Shown here one piece after another: positions 29,161 through 37,376 of a stretch of DNA of 40,646 bases. The stretch's first letter is position 1, and the number at the start of each line of letters is the position of its first letter. The notes beneath the pieces were generated by a model, which was not told the DNA's origin, searched no databases, and was given only the letters and a program-made list of their open reading frames with translations. This stretch comes from Pseudomonadota bacterium. GTDB taxonomy: Bacteria; Pseudomonadota; Alphaproteobacteria; UBA9655. The position numbers and the translations under genes were made by a program. The stretch spans positions 1-40,646 of the forward strand of contig JACPNY010000065.1 of the NCBI GenBank assembly GCA_016185255.1, given 5' to 3'.

Positions 29161-29240
29161 GAAATGGCCAATCAGTAAATTTGTTTTTATAAAAAAGTTG
29201 CTATAAAATACATAATGAAATGATCACCTTTTTGTGTCTG
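29161..29240 (-). repeat. dispersed intergenic repeat, copy B (~80 bp, inverted relative to copy A)
   Basis: Reverse complement matches 1481..1560. Confidence 0.8.
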
Positions 29241-29346
29241 GATGGACCCATTGTCTGACGTCATCTTCTTTCTCGAAAATTTGATCACCCCTTCATAAGC
29301 TTGTGCTATACTCCCTTAAAAAACAGCATAGAGTCTACGGGCACTC

Positions 29347-30798
29347 ATGATTCAGTATCGCTTTGTTGCGTTTATCTTAGGCATTTTTTTAAGTATTTTA
29401 GCAGGAGCTATGGCTATTCCTGCGGGCATGGATCTTCTTTTTGGAGATCCGGATTGGGTTTATTTTGCGGAAGCCGCCGCCATCACCGGATTCGTAGGGA
29501 TCTTATTCATCCTGTCTTTCAAACCTGAAGGAGAACCCGTTTTTGAAGTCCGAGAAACCTTTATATTAACAGCCTCAAGTTGGATCGCAATTTCAGTATT
29601 TGCGTCCTTACCGTTTATTCTTTCAAGTGCGGCTCCAACTTTTACGGATGCCTTTTTTGAAGCCATATCTGGCTTAACAACCACAGGAGCTACGGTTTTT
29701 AGAGACTTAGATTATGCGCCGCCAGGTATTTTATTATGGCGTGCCCTATTGCAATGGCTCGGAGGCATTGGAATTGTAGTGATGGCCATGACCATCTTGC
29801 CAGCTCTTCAAATCGGAGGAATGCAGCTCTTCAGAAGCGAGTTTTCCGATCGATCTGAAAAATATCTTCCCCGGGTGTCGCAAATTTCTTCTGCCATTTT
29901 ATCAACGTACCTCTTAATCTCAGCCTCTTGTGGTGTAGCCTATTGGCTTGCAGGCATGACGCCTTTTGAGGCGATCTGTTTGATGATGTCAACGGTCTCA
30001 ACAGCAGGCTTTGCCACTTCTGATCTTTCCTTAGGGGCTTTTGACAGCTATTGGATTGAAATGATCGCCATTGTTTTTATGCTAGCGGGCAGCATCACCT
30101 TGCTCCTCTTTACACGTTTTTTGCAAGGAGATTCAAAATCTCTCTGGCGGGATTCCCAGGTGAGAGTTTATCTTTTTTTAATGGCCCTTGCCTCTGGCGC
30201 GATCACCCTGTGGCTCTGGGGAACTCATCAGTATGATGGCATAAGCGCCTTGCGATACGGCACTTTTACGGTTGTATCTATCCTCTCCACAACAGGCTTT
30301 ACAACAGCTGATTTTAATACATGGGGAGGCTTCTCTCTCATTTTTCTTTTTCTTCTCATGTTTGTGGGGGGATGCACGGGATCAACAGCAGGCGGAATAA
30401 AAATCTTCCGCTTTCAAATTCTCTTTAAGGCTGCAAAAGCCCAAATCCTTCAGCTGCGGCGTCCCCATGGCGTCTTTGTGCCTCTTTATAACAATCAGCG
30501 TCTGAAAGAATCTGAGTTTATGTCCGTCCTTGCTTTTTTTGCTCTCTATATTTTTTGCTATGGTGCCTTGGCCTTAAGCCTTTCCTTTTGTGGTCTTGAT
30601 GTGATTTCAAGTCTCTCTGGAAGTGCGACAATTTTAGGAAACGTAGGACCAGGACTTGGGGATCATATTGGCCCTTCTGGCAACTATGGAGATCTGTCTG
30701 AAGCTGCTAAATGGATTGTAATGTTTGGGATGCTCGTGGGACGTCTTGAGCTTTTAACCTTATTGATTCTCTTCACACCAAGCTTTTGGCGGACGTAG
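29347..30798 (+). CDS. trkH: TrkH-family potassium uptake protein
   Basis: AISGLTTTGATVF, WLGGIGIVVMAMTILPALQIGGMQLFRSE, MSTVSTAGFATSDLS, VGGCTGSTAGGIKIFRFQIL. Confidence 0.95.
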   Translation: MIQYRFVAFILGIFLSILAGAMAIPAGMDLLFGDPDWVYFAEAAAITGFVGILFILSFKPEGEPVFEVRETFILTASSWIAISVFASLPFILSSAAPTFTDAFFEAISGLTTTGATVFRDLDYAPPGILLWRALLQWLGGIGIVVMAMTILPALQIGGMQLFRSEFSDRSEKYLPRVSQISSAILSTYLLISASCGVAYWLAGMTPFEAICLMMSTVSTAGFATSDLSLGAFDSYWIEMIAIVFMLAGSITLLLFTRFLQGDSKSLWRDSQVRVYLFLMALASGAITLWLWGTHQYDGISALRYGTFTVVSILSTTGFTTADFNTWGGFSLIFLFLLMFVGGCTGSTAGGIKIFRFQILFKAAKAQILQLRRPHGVFVPLYNNQRLKESEFMSVLAFFALYIFCYGALALSLSFCGLDVISSLSGSATILGNVGPGLGDHIGPSGNYGDLSEAAKWIVMFGMLVGRLELLTLLILFTPSFWRT

Positions 30799-30841
30799 AG
30801 AGGTGATCAGTGGTCCGTGTATCAACGATAGGAGAAAATCC

Positions 30842-31576
30842 ATGTCAACCTCGCAATCTCTTCAATTTACTCCCGTCTGGCCTCATGGAGAAATACATGA
30901 AATTTTCAAAGATGTCTTTTTTGTAACAGGAACAAATAAAATTCATCATGAGGGCGATGAAATTCAAACAAGCCGCAATATGGTGATCATACGCAATGGC
31001 TCTCAGCTAACCTTGATCAATACAGTTAGATTAGACAATGAAGGTCTTAGAAAACTGGATCTCTTGGGAAGAGTCACCCACATTGTCAGAATTGGAGCGT
31101 TCCATGGTCGAGACGATGCCTTCTACCGGAATCAATATCCAACCTCTCTGCTTTGGACCTTAAAGGGCATGACCTATGAGACTGGTTTGAAATCCGATCG
31201 CGATTTAATACCCGACGGTGCCATGCCTTTCCCAGGTTGTTCTCTCTTCGTTTTTGAAACATCAAAACTCCCAGAAGGCATTTTACATATCGGAAGAGAA
31301 GGAGGAATCCTCATTTCTTGTGACAGTATCCAAAATATAACATCCACAGATGATTTTTACAGCCCCGAAACTGCTCGATCATTCCACTCTCAAGGTCTTG
31401 TGAAGCCAGCAAACATTACGCCTATCTGGCTCGAGGCAACCCATACAAATGTCACTGATTTTTACAAACTTCTCAAGACGATGACGTTTAGTCATCTCCT
31501 TACAGCCCATGGCAAACCCTTGAAAAATACTGCCTTGGAGAAAATTGCTGAAACAGTTAAGCGTGTTTTTCCATAG
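30842..31576 (+). CDS. metallo-hydrolase-fold-like protein with degenerate metal motif
   Basis: ATG 30842; NMVIIRNGSQLTLINTVRLDNEGLRKL..VTHIVRIGAFHGRDDAFY..HLLTAHGKPL resembles the MBL-fold strand/histidine layout. Confidence 0.5.
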   Translation: MSTSQSLQFTPVWPHGEIHEIFKDVFFVTGTNKIHHEGDEIQTSRNMVIIRNGSQLTLINTVRLDNEGLRKLDLLGRVTHIVRIGAFHGRDDAFYRNQYPTSLLWTLKGMTYETGLKSDRDLIPDGAMPFPGCSLFVFETSKLPEGILHIGREGGILISCDSIQNITSTDDFYSPETARSFHSQGLVKPANITPIWLEATHTNVTDFYKLLKTMTFSHLLTAHGKPLKNTALEKIAETVKRVFP

Positions 31577-31610
31577 ACTTGATAAAACTTCTTTTTTAAG
31601 TTGAAAAAAG

Positions 31611-31645
31611 CTTCCAATTTGAATATTATAAATTCAAATTGGAAG
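31611..31645 (+). promoter_or_regulatory. perfect inverted repeat containing the Shine-Dalgarno of the DUF4143 ATPase
   Basis: cttccaatttgaat-attataa-attcaaattggaag; ggaagg 6 nt before ATG 31653. Confidence 0.75.
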
Positions 31646-31652
31646 GTAAAAT

Positions 31653-32915
31653 ATGTATCTAAAACGCCATGTCGAAGATAAACTTCGTGAGTACGGTACG
31701 TTCTCAAAGGTTGTCCTAGTTCTTGGAGCACGACAAGTGGGAAAATCGACCCTGTTAAAAAACGTCTTCCCTCAGCTTCCGTCCTTTACCTTTGATGCCT
31801 ATCTAGACCCTTATGGCGCCCGCACGGATCCGGATCTCTTCCTCCAACAAATTGAGGGACCCGTTATTCTGGATGAAGTTCAGTACGTTCCCGAGCTTCT
31901 TTCGGCCATTAAAAGACGTGTGGATACAAAGCCGGAGGCTGGACAATACTACCTGACGGGATCGCAAAACTTTGCCGTTCTCAAGAACTTATCAGAAACA
32001 ATGGCCGGAAGAGTGTCGATTTTAACGCTGCGCCCGATGACACTGCATGAGCAACATAAGCACCCTGACCACCATTGGTTGCCGGCTCTTCTTGAAGCTC
32101 CCTCGCGCCTTCCTCAAGTTTGTTCCTCCGTTATTCCTGATGTGAGGTTATGGCAGACTTTGTGGCAAGGGGGGTTCCCGGGGTTGCTTTCCGTGCCTCC
32201 CCAGCATATGCAAGGGGCCTTGCAATCTTACCTAAATACCTATGCCGAACGAGATGTTCGTCTTTTAGAAAACATTCACGATTTGGGTGATTTTAAACGC
32301 TTTATGTCACTTTTATCTGCCATGACAGCGCAAGAAATCAACGAAACACAATTGGGGAGGGAGCTCGGTATTTCCCATACAACAGCTCGGCGGTGGGTGG
32401 CTCTTTTTAATGCCTCATTCCAATGGATGGATGTCCCACCTTATCATGGGAATACGCTGAAGCGGATCTCTAAAAAAGGTAAAGGGTACATATCCGACAC
32501 AGGCATTGCGTCCCTTTTACTAAAGCTCTCTTCAGCAGAAGCGGTGGGAAGTTCTTTTCACCTAGGCGCCCTTTTCGAAAGCTATGTTGTTCAACAAATG
32601 ACGGCGGTGGTGGCCTCTCTCCCTCTCAGCCCCAATTTCTATCATTGGAGAACAAAAGGAGGGGCTGAGGTGGATCTTTTACTCGAGATGGATAATCGGA
32701 TGATTCCCATCGAAATCAAGGCCCGCAGCTATGTGACTAAAAGCGATGCCCGCGGTATTAAGGCTTTTCGAGAAACCTATCCCCATTTAAATATTGATTG
32801 GGGCGTTATCATCTATGCGGGCGATCGTTGTTATCAAGTAGACGCTCAAACCATTGCTCTTCCCTATCATGCTCTTGACATACGAAATTTAAGAGGAAAT
32901 AAAATACAGAAGTAG
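31653..32915 (+). CDS. ATP-binding protein, AAA + DUF4143 family
   Basis: MYLKRHVEDKL, LGARQVGKSTLL Walker A, GPVILDEVQYVPELLSAIK, YYLTGSQNF, WRTKGGAEVDLLLE, PIEIKARSY. Confidence 0.95.
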   Translation: MYLKRHVEDKLREYGTFSKVVLVLGARQVGKSTLLKNVFPQLPSFTFDAYLDPYGARTDPDLFLQQIEGPVILDEVQYVPELLSAIKRRVDTKPEAGQYYLTGSQNFAVLKNLSETMAGRVSILTLRPMTLHEQHKHPDHHWLPALLEAPSRLPQVCSSVIPDVRLWQTLWQGGFPGLLSVPPQHMQGALQSYLNTYAERDVRLLENIHDLGDFKRFMSLLSAMTAQEINETQLGRELGISHTTARRWVALFNASFQWMDVPPYHGNTLKRISKKGKGYISDTGIASLLLKLSSAEAVGSSFHLGALFESYVVQQMTAVVASLPLSPNFYHWRTKGGAEVDLLLEMDNRMIPIEIKARSYVTKSDARGIKAFRETYPHLNIDWGVIIYAGDRCYQVDAQTIALPYHALDIRNLRGNKIQK

Positions 32916-32990
32916 CCCGCCTTCTCTGCTCCGCAGCTGCAGCATAAAATTACGCCATAGCATCTTGGTTTCACCGAGGCACGTGGCGGA

Positions 32991-33067
32991 TGGCGCGCCC
33001 GAAGGGATTTGAACCCCTGACCTTTGCCTCCGGAGGGCAACGCTCTATCCAGCTGAGCTACGGGCGC
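32991..33067 (-). tRNA. tRNA-Arg (anticodon CCG), CCA encoded
   Basis: Minus strand GCGCCCG TA GCTC..GAGC G TTGCC CTCCGGA GGCAA..AGGGG TTCAAAT CCCTT CGGGCGC G CCA folds as a cloverleaf. Confidence 0.96.
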
Positions 33068-33174
33068 TTATCCATAGTTAGGTATCAGACTCTTGTGAAA
33101 CTGTCATTAAAATTAAGATGCGAGGACTGACGAAGAGGAGTATGATTATAAGAGATAATAACGGATAAAAAATC

Positions 33175-33372
33175 ATGACAAGTGAGATTCTTGAAACGAA
33201 GAACATGGTTGTAAAATGTAATGGAGGCGGTGGAGTTTTAGGACATCCTGTTGTCTTTCTTAATCTTGGAACGGAAGGAAAGGTCGTGTGCCCTTATTGC
33301 AGCAAGTGTTTCGTGAAGACCTATTCGACCAAAGCCGGAACCAAAACAAAAGGCTTACGACGGGCTTCCTGA
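33175..33372 (+). CDS. zinc-finger (zf-CHCC, NDUFS6-like) protein
   Basis: VVKCNGGGGVLGHPVVFLNLGTEGKVVCPYCSKCFV with C..H..C..C. Confidence 0.85.
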   Translation: MTSEILETKNMVVKCNGGGGVLGHPVVFLNLGTEGKVVCPYCSKCFVKTYSTKAGTKTKGLRRAS

Positions 33373-34211
33373 TAGACCAAATAAAGCCCCCCAAAGATTA
33401 AAAGAAAAACACCTGTCACCACGAAAGCATCCGGAACATCTCCCCAAATCATATAGCCGATAAGAGTTCCAAAAACGAAGGTAAGATAATCTAAAGGCCC
33501 CACAATAAAAGCAGGAGCAAGACTAAAAGCGCGGGTAATGGCCATAACGGCCGCACCTCCCACACTGCCTAAAGCGACAAAAAGAATCCACTCGTTAAGA
33601 GACGGCATTTGCCAATAAAAGGGCATCAAAAGGCCGCTTATCACAAAACAAGCCCCCATGAACCACAGGGTGATTGAAAAGTCGCTCTCTGTTTGGCTGA
33701 GCTTACGTGACATCACAAGAGAAAGTGCATAAAGTACACCTGCCACAAAGGCAGAAAGACCCCCAAAGCTACACACTGTACTTCCTGGACGCATCATAAT
33801 AAGAACGCCACAAAATCCAATGGCAATAGCAATCCAAGCGTGAAGAGTTACCTTTTCTCCTAAAAGCGGGCTTGAGAAAAGAGCCATAAAGAAAGGAGCC
33901 ACATAAGCCAGGGCATAGGCGTCCGCTAAGGGCAGATGCCCAAAGGAATAAATATAGAAAACCATTGACAGAACTGTGATGACGGCTCGTAAGGCATGAT
34001 ACTTTTTTTTGTTGGATTTTAGGCTTTCCCAAGATTGTTTCTGAAACGCCATTCCAAGGGGGATCAGAAACACAAAGAGAGAGCGACAAAAAATGATCTG
34101 TACCGGATGGTAAGTGTCCGACAGCCATTTAATGAGAGCATCATTTATGCTATAACAAATAACGGCCACAAACATAGCAGCCATGCCTCGATAAATAGGA
34201 TAGGATGGCAT
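33321..34211 (-). CDS. DMT-superfamily EamA-type transporter
   Basis: ~10 hydrophobic segments; MFVAVICYSINDALIKWLSDTYHPVQIIFCRSLF; PLADAYALAYVAPFFMALFSSPLLGEKVTLHAWIAIAIGFCGVLIMMRPG. Confidence 0.93.
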   Translation of the reverse strand: MPSYPIYRGMAAMFVAVICYSINDALIKWLSDTYHPVQIIFCRSLFVFLIPLGMAFQKQSWESLKSNKKKYHALRAVITVLSMVFYIYSFGHLPLADAYALAYVAPFFMALFSSPLLGEKVTLHAWIAIAIGFCGVLIMMRPGSTVCSFGGLSAFVAGVLYALSLVMSRKLSQTESDFSITLWFMGACFVISGLLMPFYWQMPSLNEWILFVALGSVGGAAVMAITRAFSLAPAFIVGPLDYLTFVFGTLIGYMIWGDVPDAFVVTGVFLLIFGGLYLVYQEARRKPFVLVPALVE

Positions 34212-34245
34212 ATAAGAAAAGCCTCATGATAGGGAGTCACTAAGT

Positions 34246-34638
34246 ATGAACATGATTTTAAAAAATTACAAGACCCTCCTCCTCTTGTTAAGCATGGGGG
34301 ATGCCATGGCTGGATGTGCCCCACAGAAAAAAATGGGGCTCGCCAATCCTGCGTCTCAGTACTGTATTGAAAAAGGAGGAAAGCTCCACATAGAAAAAGG
34401 CCCTCAGGGGGGAGCGCGAGGGATTTGCTTTTTTGGAGACAATCGTCAGTGTGAGGAATGGGCCTTATTTCGAGGGGACTGCCCTATAGGAGGAGTACGT
34501 GTAACAGGGTATACAACACCTGCCGGCACTCACTGTGCCATCAAAGGAGGTAAGGTTTTAGAGAACGAAACCAAGTGCCAGCTCCCCTCAGGAAAAATTT
34601 GTCCAGCTGAAGAAGTTTATGCGGGCACGTGCTCATGA
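34246..34638 (+). CDS. DUF333-like protein, apparently two repeats
   Basis: NPASQYCIEKGGKL...CEEWALFRGDCP, then TPAGTHCAIKGGKV...CQLPSGKICPAEEVYAGTC. Confidence 0.78.
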   Translation: MNMILKNYKTLLLLLSMGDAMAGCAPQKKMGLANPASQYCIEKGGKLHIEKGPQGGARGICFFGDNRQCEEWALFRGDCPIGGVRVTGYTTPAGTHCAIKGGKVLENETKCQLPSGKICPAEEVYAGTCS

Positions 34639-34644
34639 GGAAAT

Positions 34645-34931
34645 AATTAACTTGTTTTGGACAAGACCCTCGTTTTTTATTTTATAAACAATATATTACG
34701 TCATTGCGAGGAGTGAAACGACGAAGCAACCCAGACAAAAGAACTTATTCCGTAGGCAATACATCTTTTTTAATTTGCTAGAAAAGTGCTGAGTTTATGG
34801 GAGTAAAAAAAGGCTGCATGTCCTTTGGACATGCGTTTTTTCACTGGGTTGCTTCGTCGTTTCACTCCTCGCAATGACGCTAATCACTTGTTTTATATAA
34901 GATTTAATCCCTTATCCAAAACAGGTTAATT
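34645..34931. repeat. nested inverted-repeat (MITE-like) structure
   Basis: Outer arms 34645..34661/34915..34931 (16/17 complementary) and inner perfect 35-nt arms 34699..34733/34845..34879. Confidence 0.75.
34816..34834 (+). terminator. rho-independent terminator-like hairpin inside the inverted repeat
   Basis: gcatgtcc-ttt-ggacatgc followed by gtttttt; preceded by A-run. Confidence 0.75.
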
Positions 34932-36618
34932 ACCGAAAAGCGTGCTGCTGTTTGGAAGGACTTCGGCGGGCAAAGCCGCTACCCCCTCGTTTTGCGTCCG
35001 CAGGCTTTTGGAAAGATTTCCTTTGAGGAGAGGACTCAGACCCGCGAGAAGAAGGTCCTCTCTTGGCGTCACCAGCCCCATGGAAAGTCCTCTCTGACTT
35101 GGGGCCTTCAGCGCTTCGGAAAGGTTTTCCTCGCTTGGCGCCTCCAGATCCATGAAACGGCCTCTCTGACTTGGGTCCTTCAGCACTGCGGAAAGGTTTC
35201 CCTCGCTTGGCGTCAGCAGAACCATGAAATGGTCTCTCTGATTTAGACCCTTCAGCACTTCGGAAAGGTTTCTCTCGCTTTGTGTCTCCAAACTCGCGAA
35301 AAGATCGTTCTTTCTTTGGTCCTTCAGATCCCCGATAGGGTTTCCCTGGCTTTGCATCACCAGACCCGTGGAAGGGTCTGTCCTGCTTTGATCCTTCAGA
35401 ACTCCGATAAGGCTTTCCTTGCTTTGACCCTTCAGACTGTTGATAAGGCCCTCGTGAATCTGCCGACTTTTGAAAGGGTCGGGGTTTTGACCGTCTTTTG
35501 GGGCTATCTGTGTTTGCGGCTACAGGGTGATCTTTTCCGAGCGTGATAAGGCTATGAATACGTCTCCACTTTTGATTATCTTCCGGAGCAATAAGGGAAA
35601 GGGCCGATCCTTCCATCCCAGCACGCCCCGTCCGACCAATGCGGTGGATATAATCTTCAGGGCATTGGGGAAGATCATAGTTAATCACATGCTTAATGTG
35701 GGGGATATCGAGACCTCGTGCCGCCAAGTCTGTTGCGACCATAATGCGATGCTTTAGGTTCCGAAAATCGCGAATCACCTCATCACGTTTACGTTGCTTT
35801 AAATCTCCATGAATGGCGGCTGCAGGATGGTTTTGACGGCTCAGCTTTTCTGCCAAGCGATCAGCCCCATGCTTTGTCTTCACAAAAATAATAACGGAGC
35901 CTTCCCGGTCGTTTAATTCTTTTATAAGACTCGGAAATTTATCATTGGCTGAGGTTTGAAGGGTTTCTTGTTTCACTTGCAAAGAGGGCGCTGTGGTTGA
36001 TCCTACAGAAATATGTTGGGGATTCGTTAAATAGGTCAGCGATAATGCTTTAATGCTCGGCGGCATGGTGGCCGAGAACATGAAGGTTTGTCTCTCTTTT
36101 GGAAGATAATGAACAATTTTTTTCAGAGCTTCCGTAAACCCCATATCAAGCATGCGATCCGTCTCATCAAGCACAAGAAAGCGTGTTTCTTGGAGCCTGA
36201 GAGTTTTCCGTTGAAGGTGATCATTGATCCGACCTGGGGTTCCAACAATAAGGCGTGGATTCCGTCTTAAGGCTGAAAGTTGCTTTCCCATGGACTCTCC
36301 ACCAATTAAAAGAGCCGTATTCAAAGACATATTCTTGCCAAAAAGGGCGTGGGCTGCTTGTTGAATCTGTGCTGCAAGCTCTCGGGTCGGCGCAAGGATA
36401 AGAGCTGATGACCGCGAATCTTTCAACAAATTCGTAATGAGCGGAAGTAAATATGCAATTGTTTTTCCCGTACCCGTTTGAGCAGAGGCTAAAATATCAA
36501 GGCCGTCTAATCCCGGCGGGATAGCTTTTCCCTGAATGGGCGTGGGAATCCTTATGCTCATGCGATCAAGAGATTCATTGAGAAAAGAGGGAAGGCCAAA
36601 AGAAGCAAAGGTTGTCAT
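34930..36618 (-). CDS. rhlE: DEAD-box RNA helicase, RhlE-like, with repetitive basic C-terminal tail
   Basis: ASAQTGTGKT, PTRELAAQI, VLDETDRMLDMGF, FSATMP, VATDLAARGLDIPHIKHVINYDLP, HRIGRTGRAG. Confidence 0.93.
   Translation of the reverse strand: MTTFASFGLPSFLNESLDRMSIRIPTPIQGKAIPPGLDGLDILASAQTGTGKTIAYLLPLITNLLKDSRSSALILAPTRELAAQIQQAAHALFGKNMSLNTALLIGGESMGKQLSALRRNPRLIVGTPGRINDHLQRKTLRLQETRFLVLDETDRMLDMGFTEALKKIVHYLPKERQTFMFSATMPPSIKALSLTYLTNPQHISVGSTTAPSLQVKQETLQTSANDKFPSLIKELNDREGSVIIFVKTKHGADRLAEKLSRQNHPAAAIHGDLKQRKRDEVIRDFRNLKHRIMVATDLAARGLDIPHIKHVINYDLPQCPEDYIHRIGRTGRAGMEGSALSLIAPEDNQKWRRIHSLITLGKDHPVAANTDSPKRRSKPRPFQKSADSRGPYQQSEGSKQGKPYRSSEGSKQDRPFHGSGDAKPGKPYRGSEGPKKERSFREFGDTKREKPFRSAEGSKSERPFHGSADAKRGKPFRSAEGPKSERPFHGSGGAKRGKPFRSAEGPKSERTFHGAGDAKRGPSSRGSESSPQRKSFQKPADAKRGGSGFARRSPSKQQHAFR
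35033..35464 (-). repeat. in-frame tandem repeat, 72-bp period (two 36-bp half units)
   Basis: ccttcag landmarks at 35105, 35177, 35249, 35321, 35393 (72 bp apart) and 35429 (36 bp). Confidence 0.92.
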
Positions 36619-36838
36619 GTAAATATACCAGTATGTGCGATGAAAAAATAGATTTGACTTACATGTAATGTGTAATTTCTAAAATAGCTAGTTTTTTATT
36701 TTTATTTCTGTTTTCTTCTCGCTTCACCAAAAATAAATTTTCAAGATTGATTTCTTGTGATTAAGCACGCAAGGCTCCAAGCTGCTTAAAGTAAATGCAT
36801 GGGTTAATATGGGACGATCTAGACCTTGCAAAAGTTCC

Positions 36839-36870
36839 TGTCTTCTCTCTCCAGGAGAAGACAAGTTTTT
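36839..36870 (+). terminator. terminator-like hairpin in a ~760-bp noncoding gap
   Basis: tgtcttctc...gagaagaca followed by agttttt. Confidence 0.5.
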
Positions 36871-37376
36871 ATTGCTAACTTATCTGAGTTGCATCGTCAG
36901 ATAGAGACAACGTTGAACTTGTATCTCAAAATTGCTGAATTTTGCTAAATTTTCTTTCACAATAGATTTGGTTAGGTTATAACCCTTAAAGATTTGACTC
37001 TTGGTGTTTTGTAATGTAAAAAAATTTTAATTTTTTATATTTTCACTAGTTTCCATTTTTCTAATGTGGGAAAGAGAGAAGTTATTATGGCTGGCACGTT
37101 CATTGGTTAGCTTATCTTGCTAAGAAAACATCTTCTTTAAAGATAAAAAGATTTTAGATATAGAGATTTTCAAATGTTCAAGCAGCAATGATGTGTTTAT
37201 ATTAAATATTTTACAAAAACTATAACGATTGTTATTTAAAATGAATTTAGAAATGGCAAAAGATACAATAGAAGATCTGTTGAAGACGGGAGTTCCTATA
37301 GGGATGCCTTTTTGAGGATCTTGCAATTCATGCGAGAATGAAATAAGTATTTAAATATGAAAGGTTTTCGTTAACT

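Noticed and set aside
31653-33067. DUF4143 gene next to tRNA-Arg(CCG) as an integrated genomic island
   Set aside because: No integrase and no duplicated tRNA 3' end was found, so adjacency alone is insufficient.
35033-35464. Regular 72/36-bp repeats as a possible CRISPR array
   Set aside because: No conserved repeat with unique spacers; the whole unit repeats with drift and is in frame with the helicase.
34992-35546. Plus- and minus-strand ORFs over the repeat (84 aa, 88 aa, 144 aa)
   Set aside because: Open only because the 72-bp in-frame array of the helicase gene is free of stops in other frames; not independent genes.
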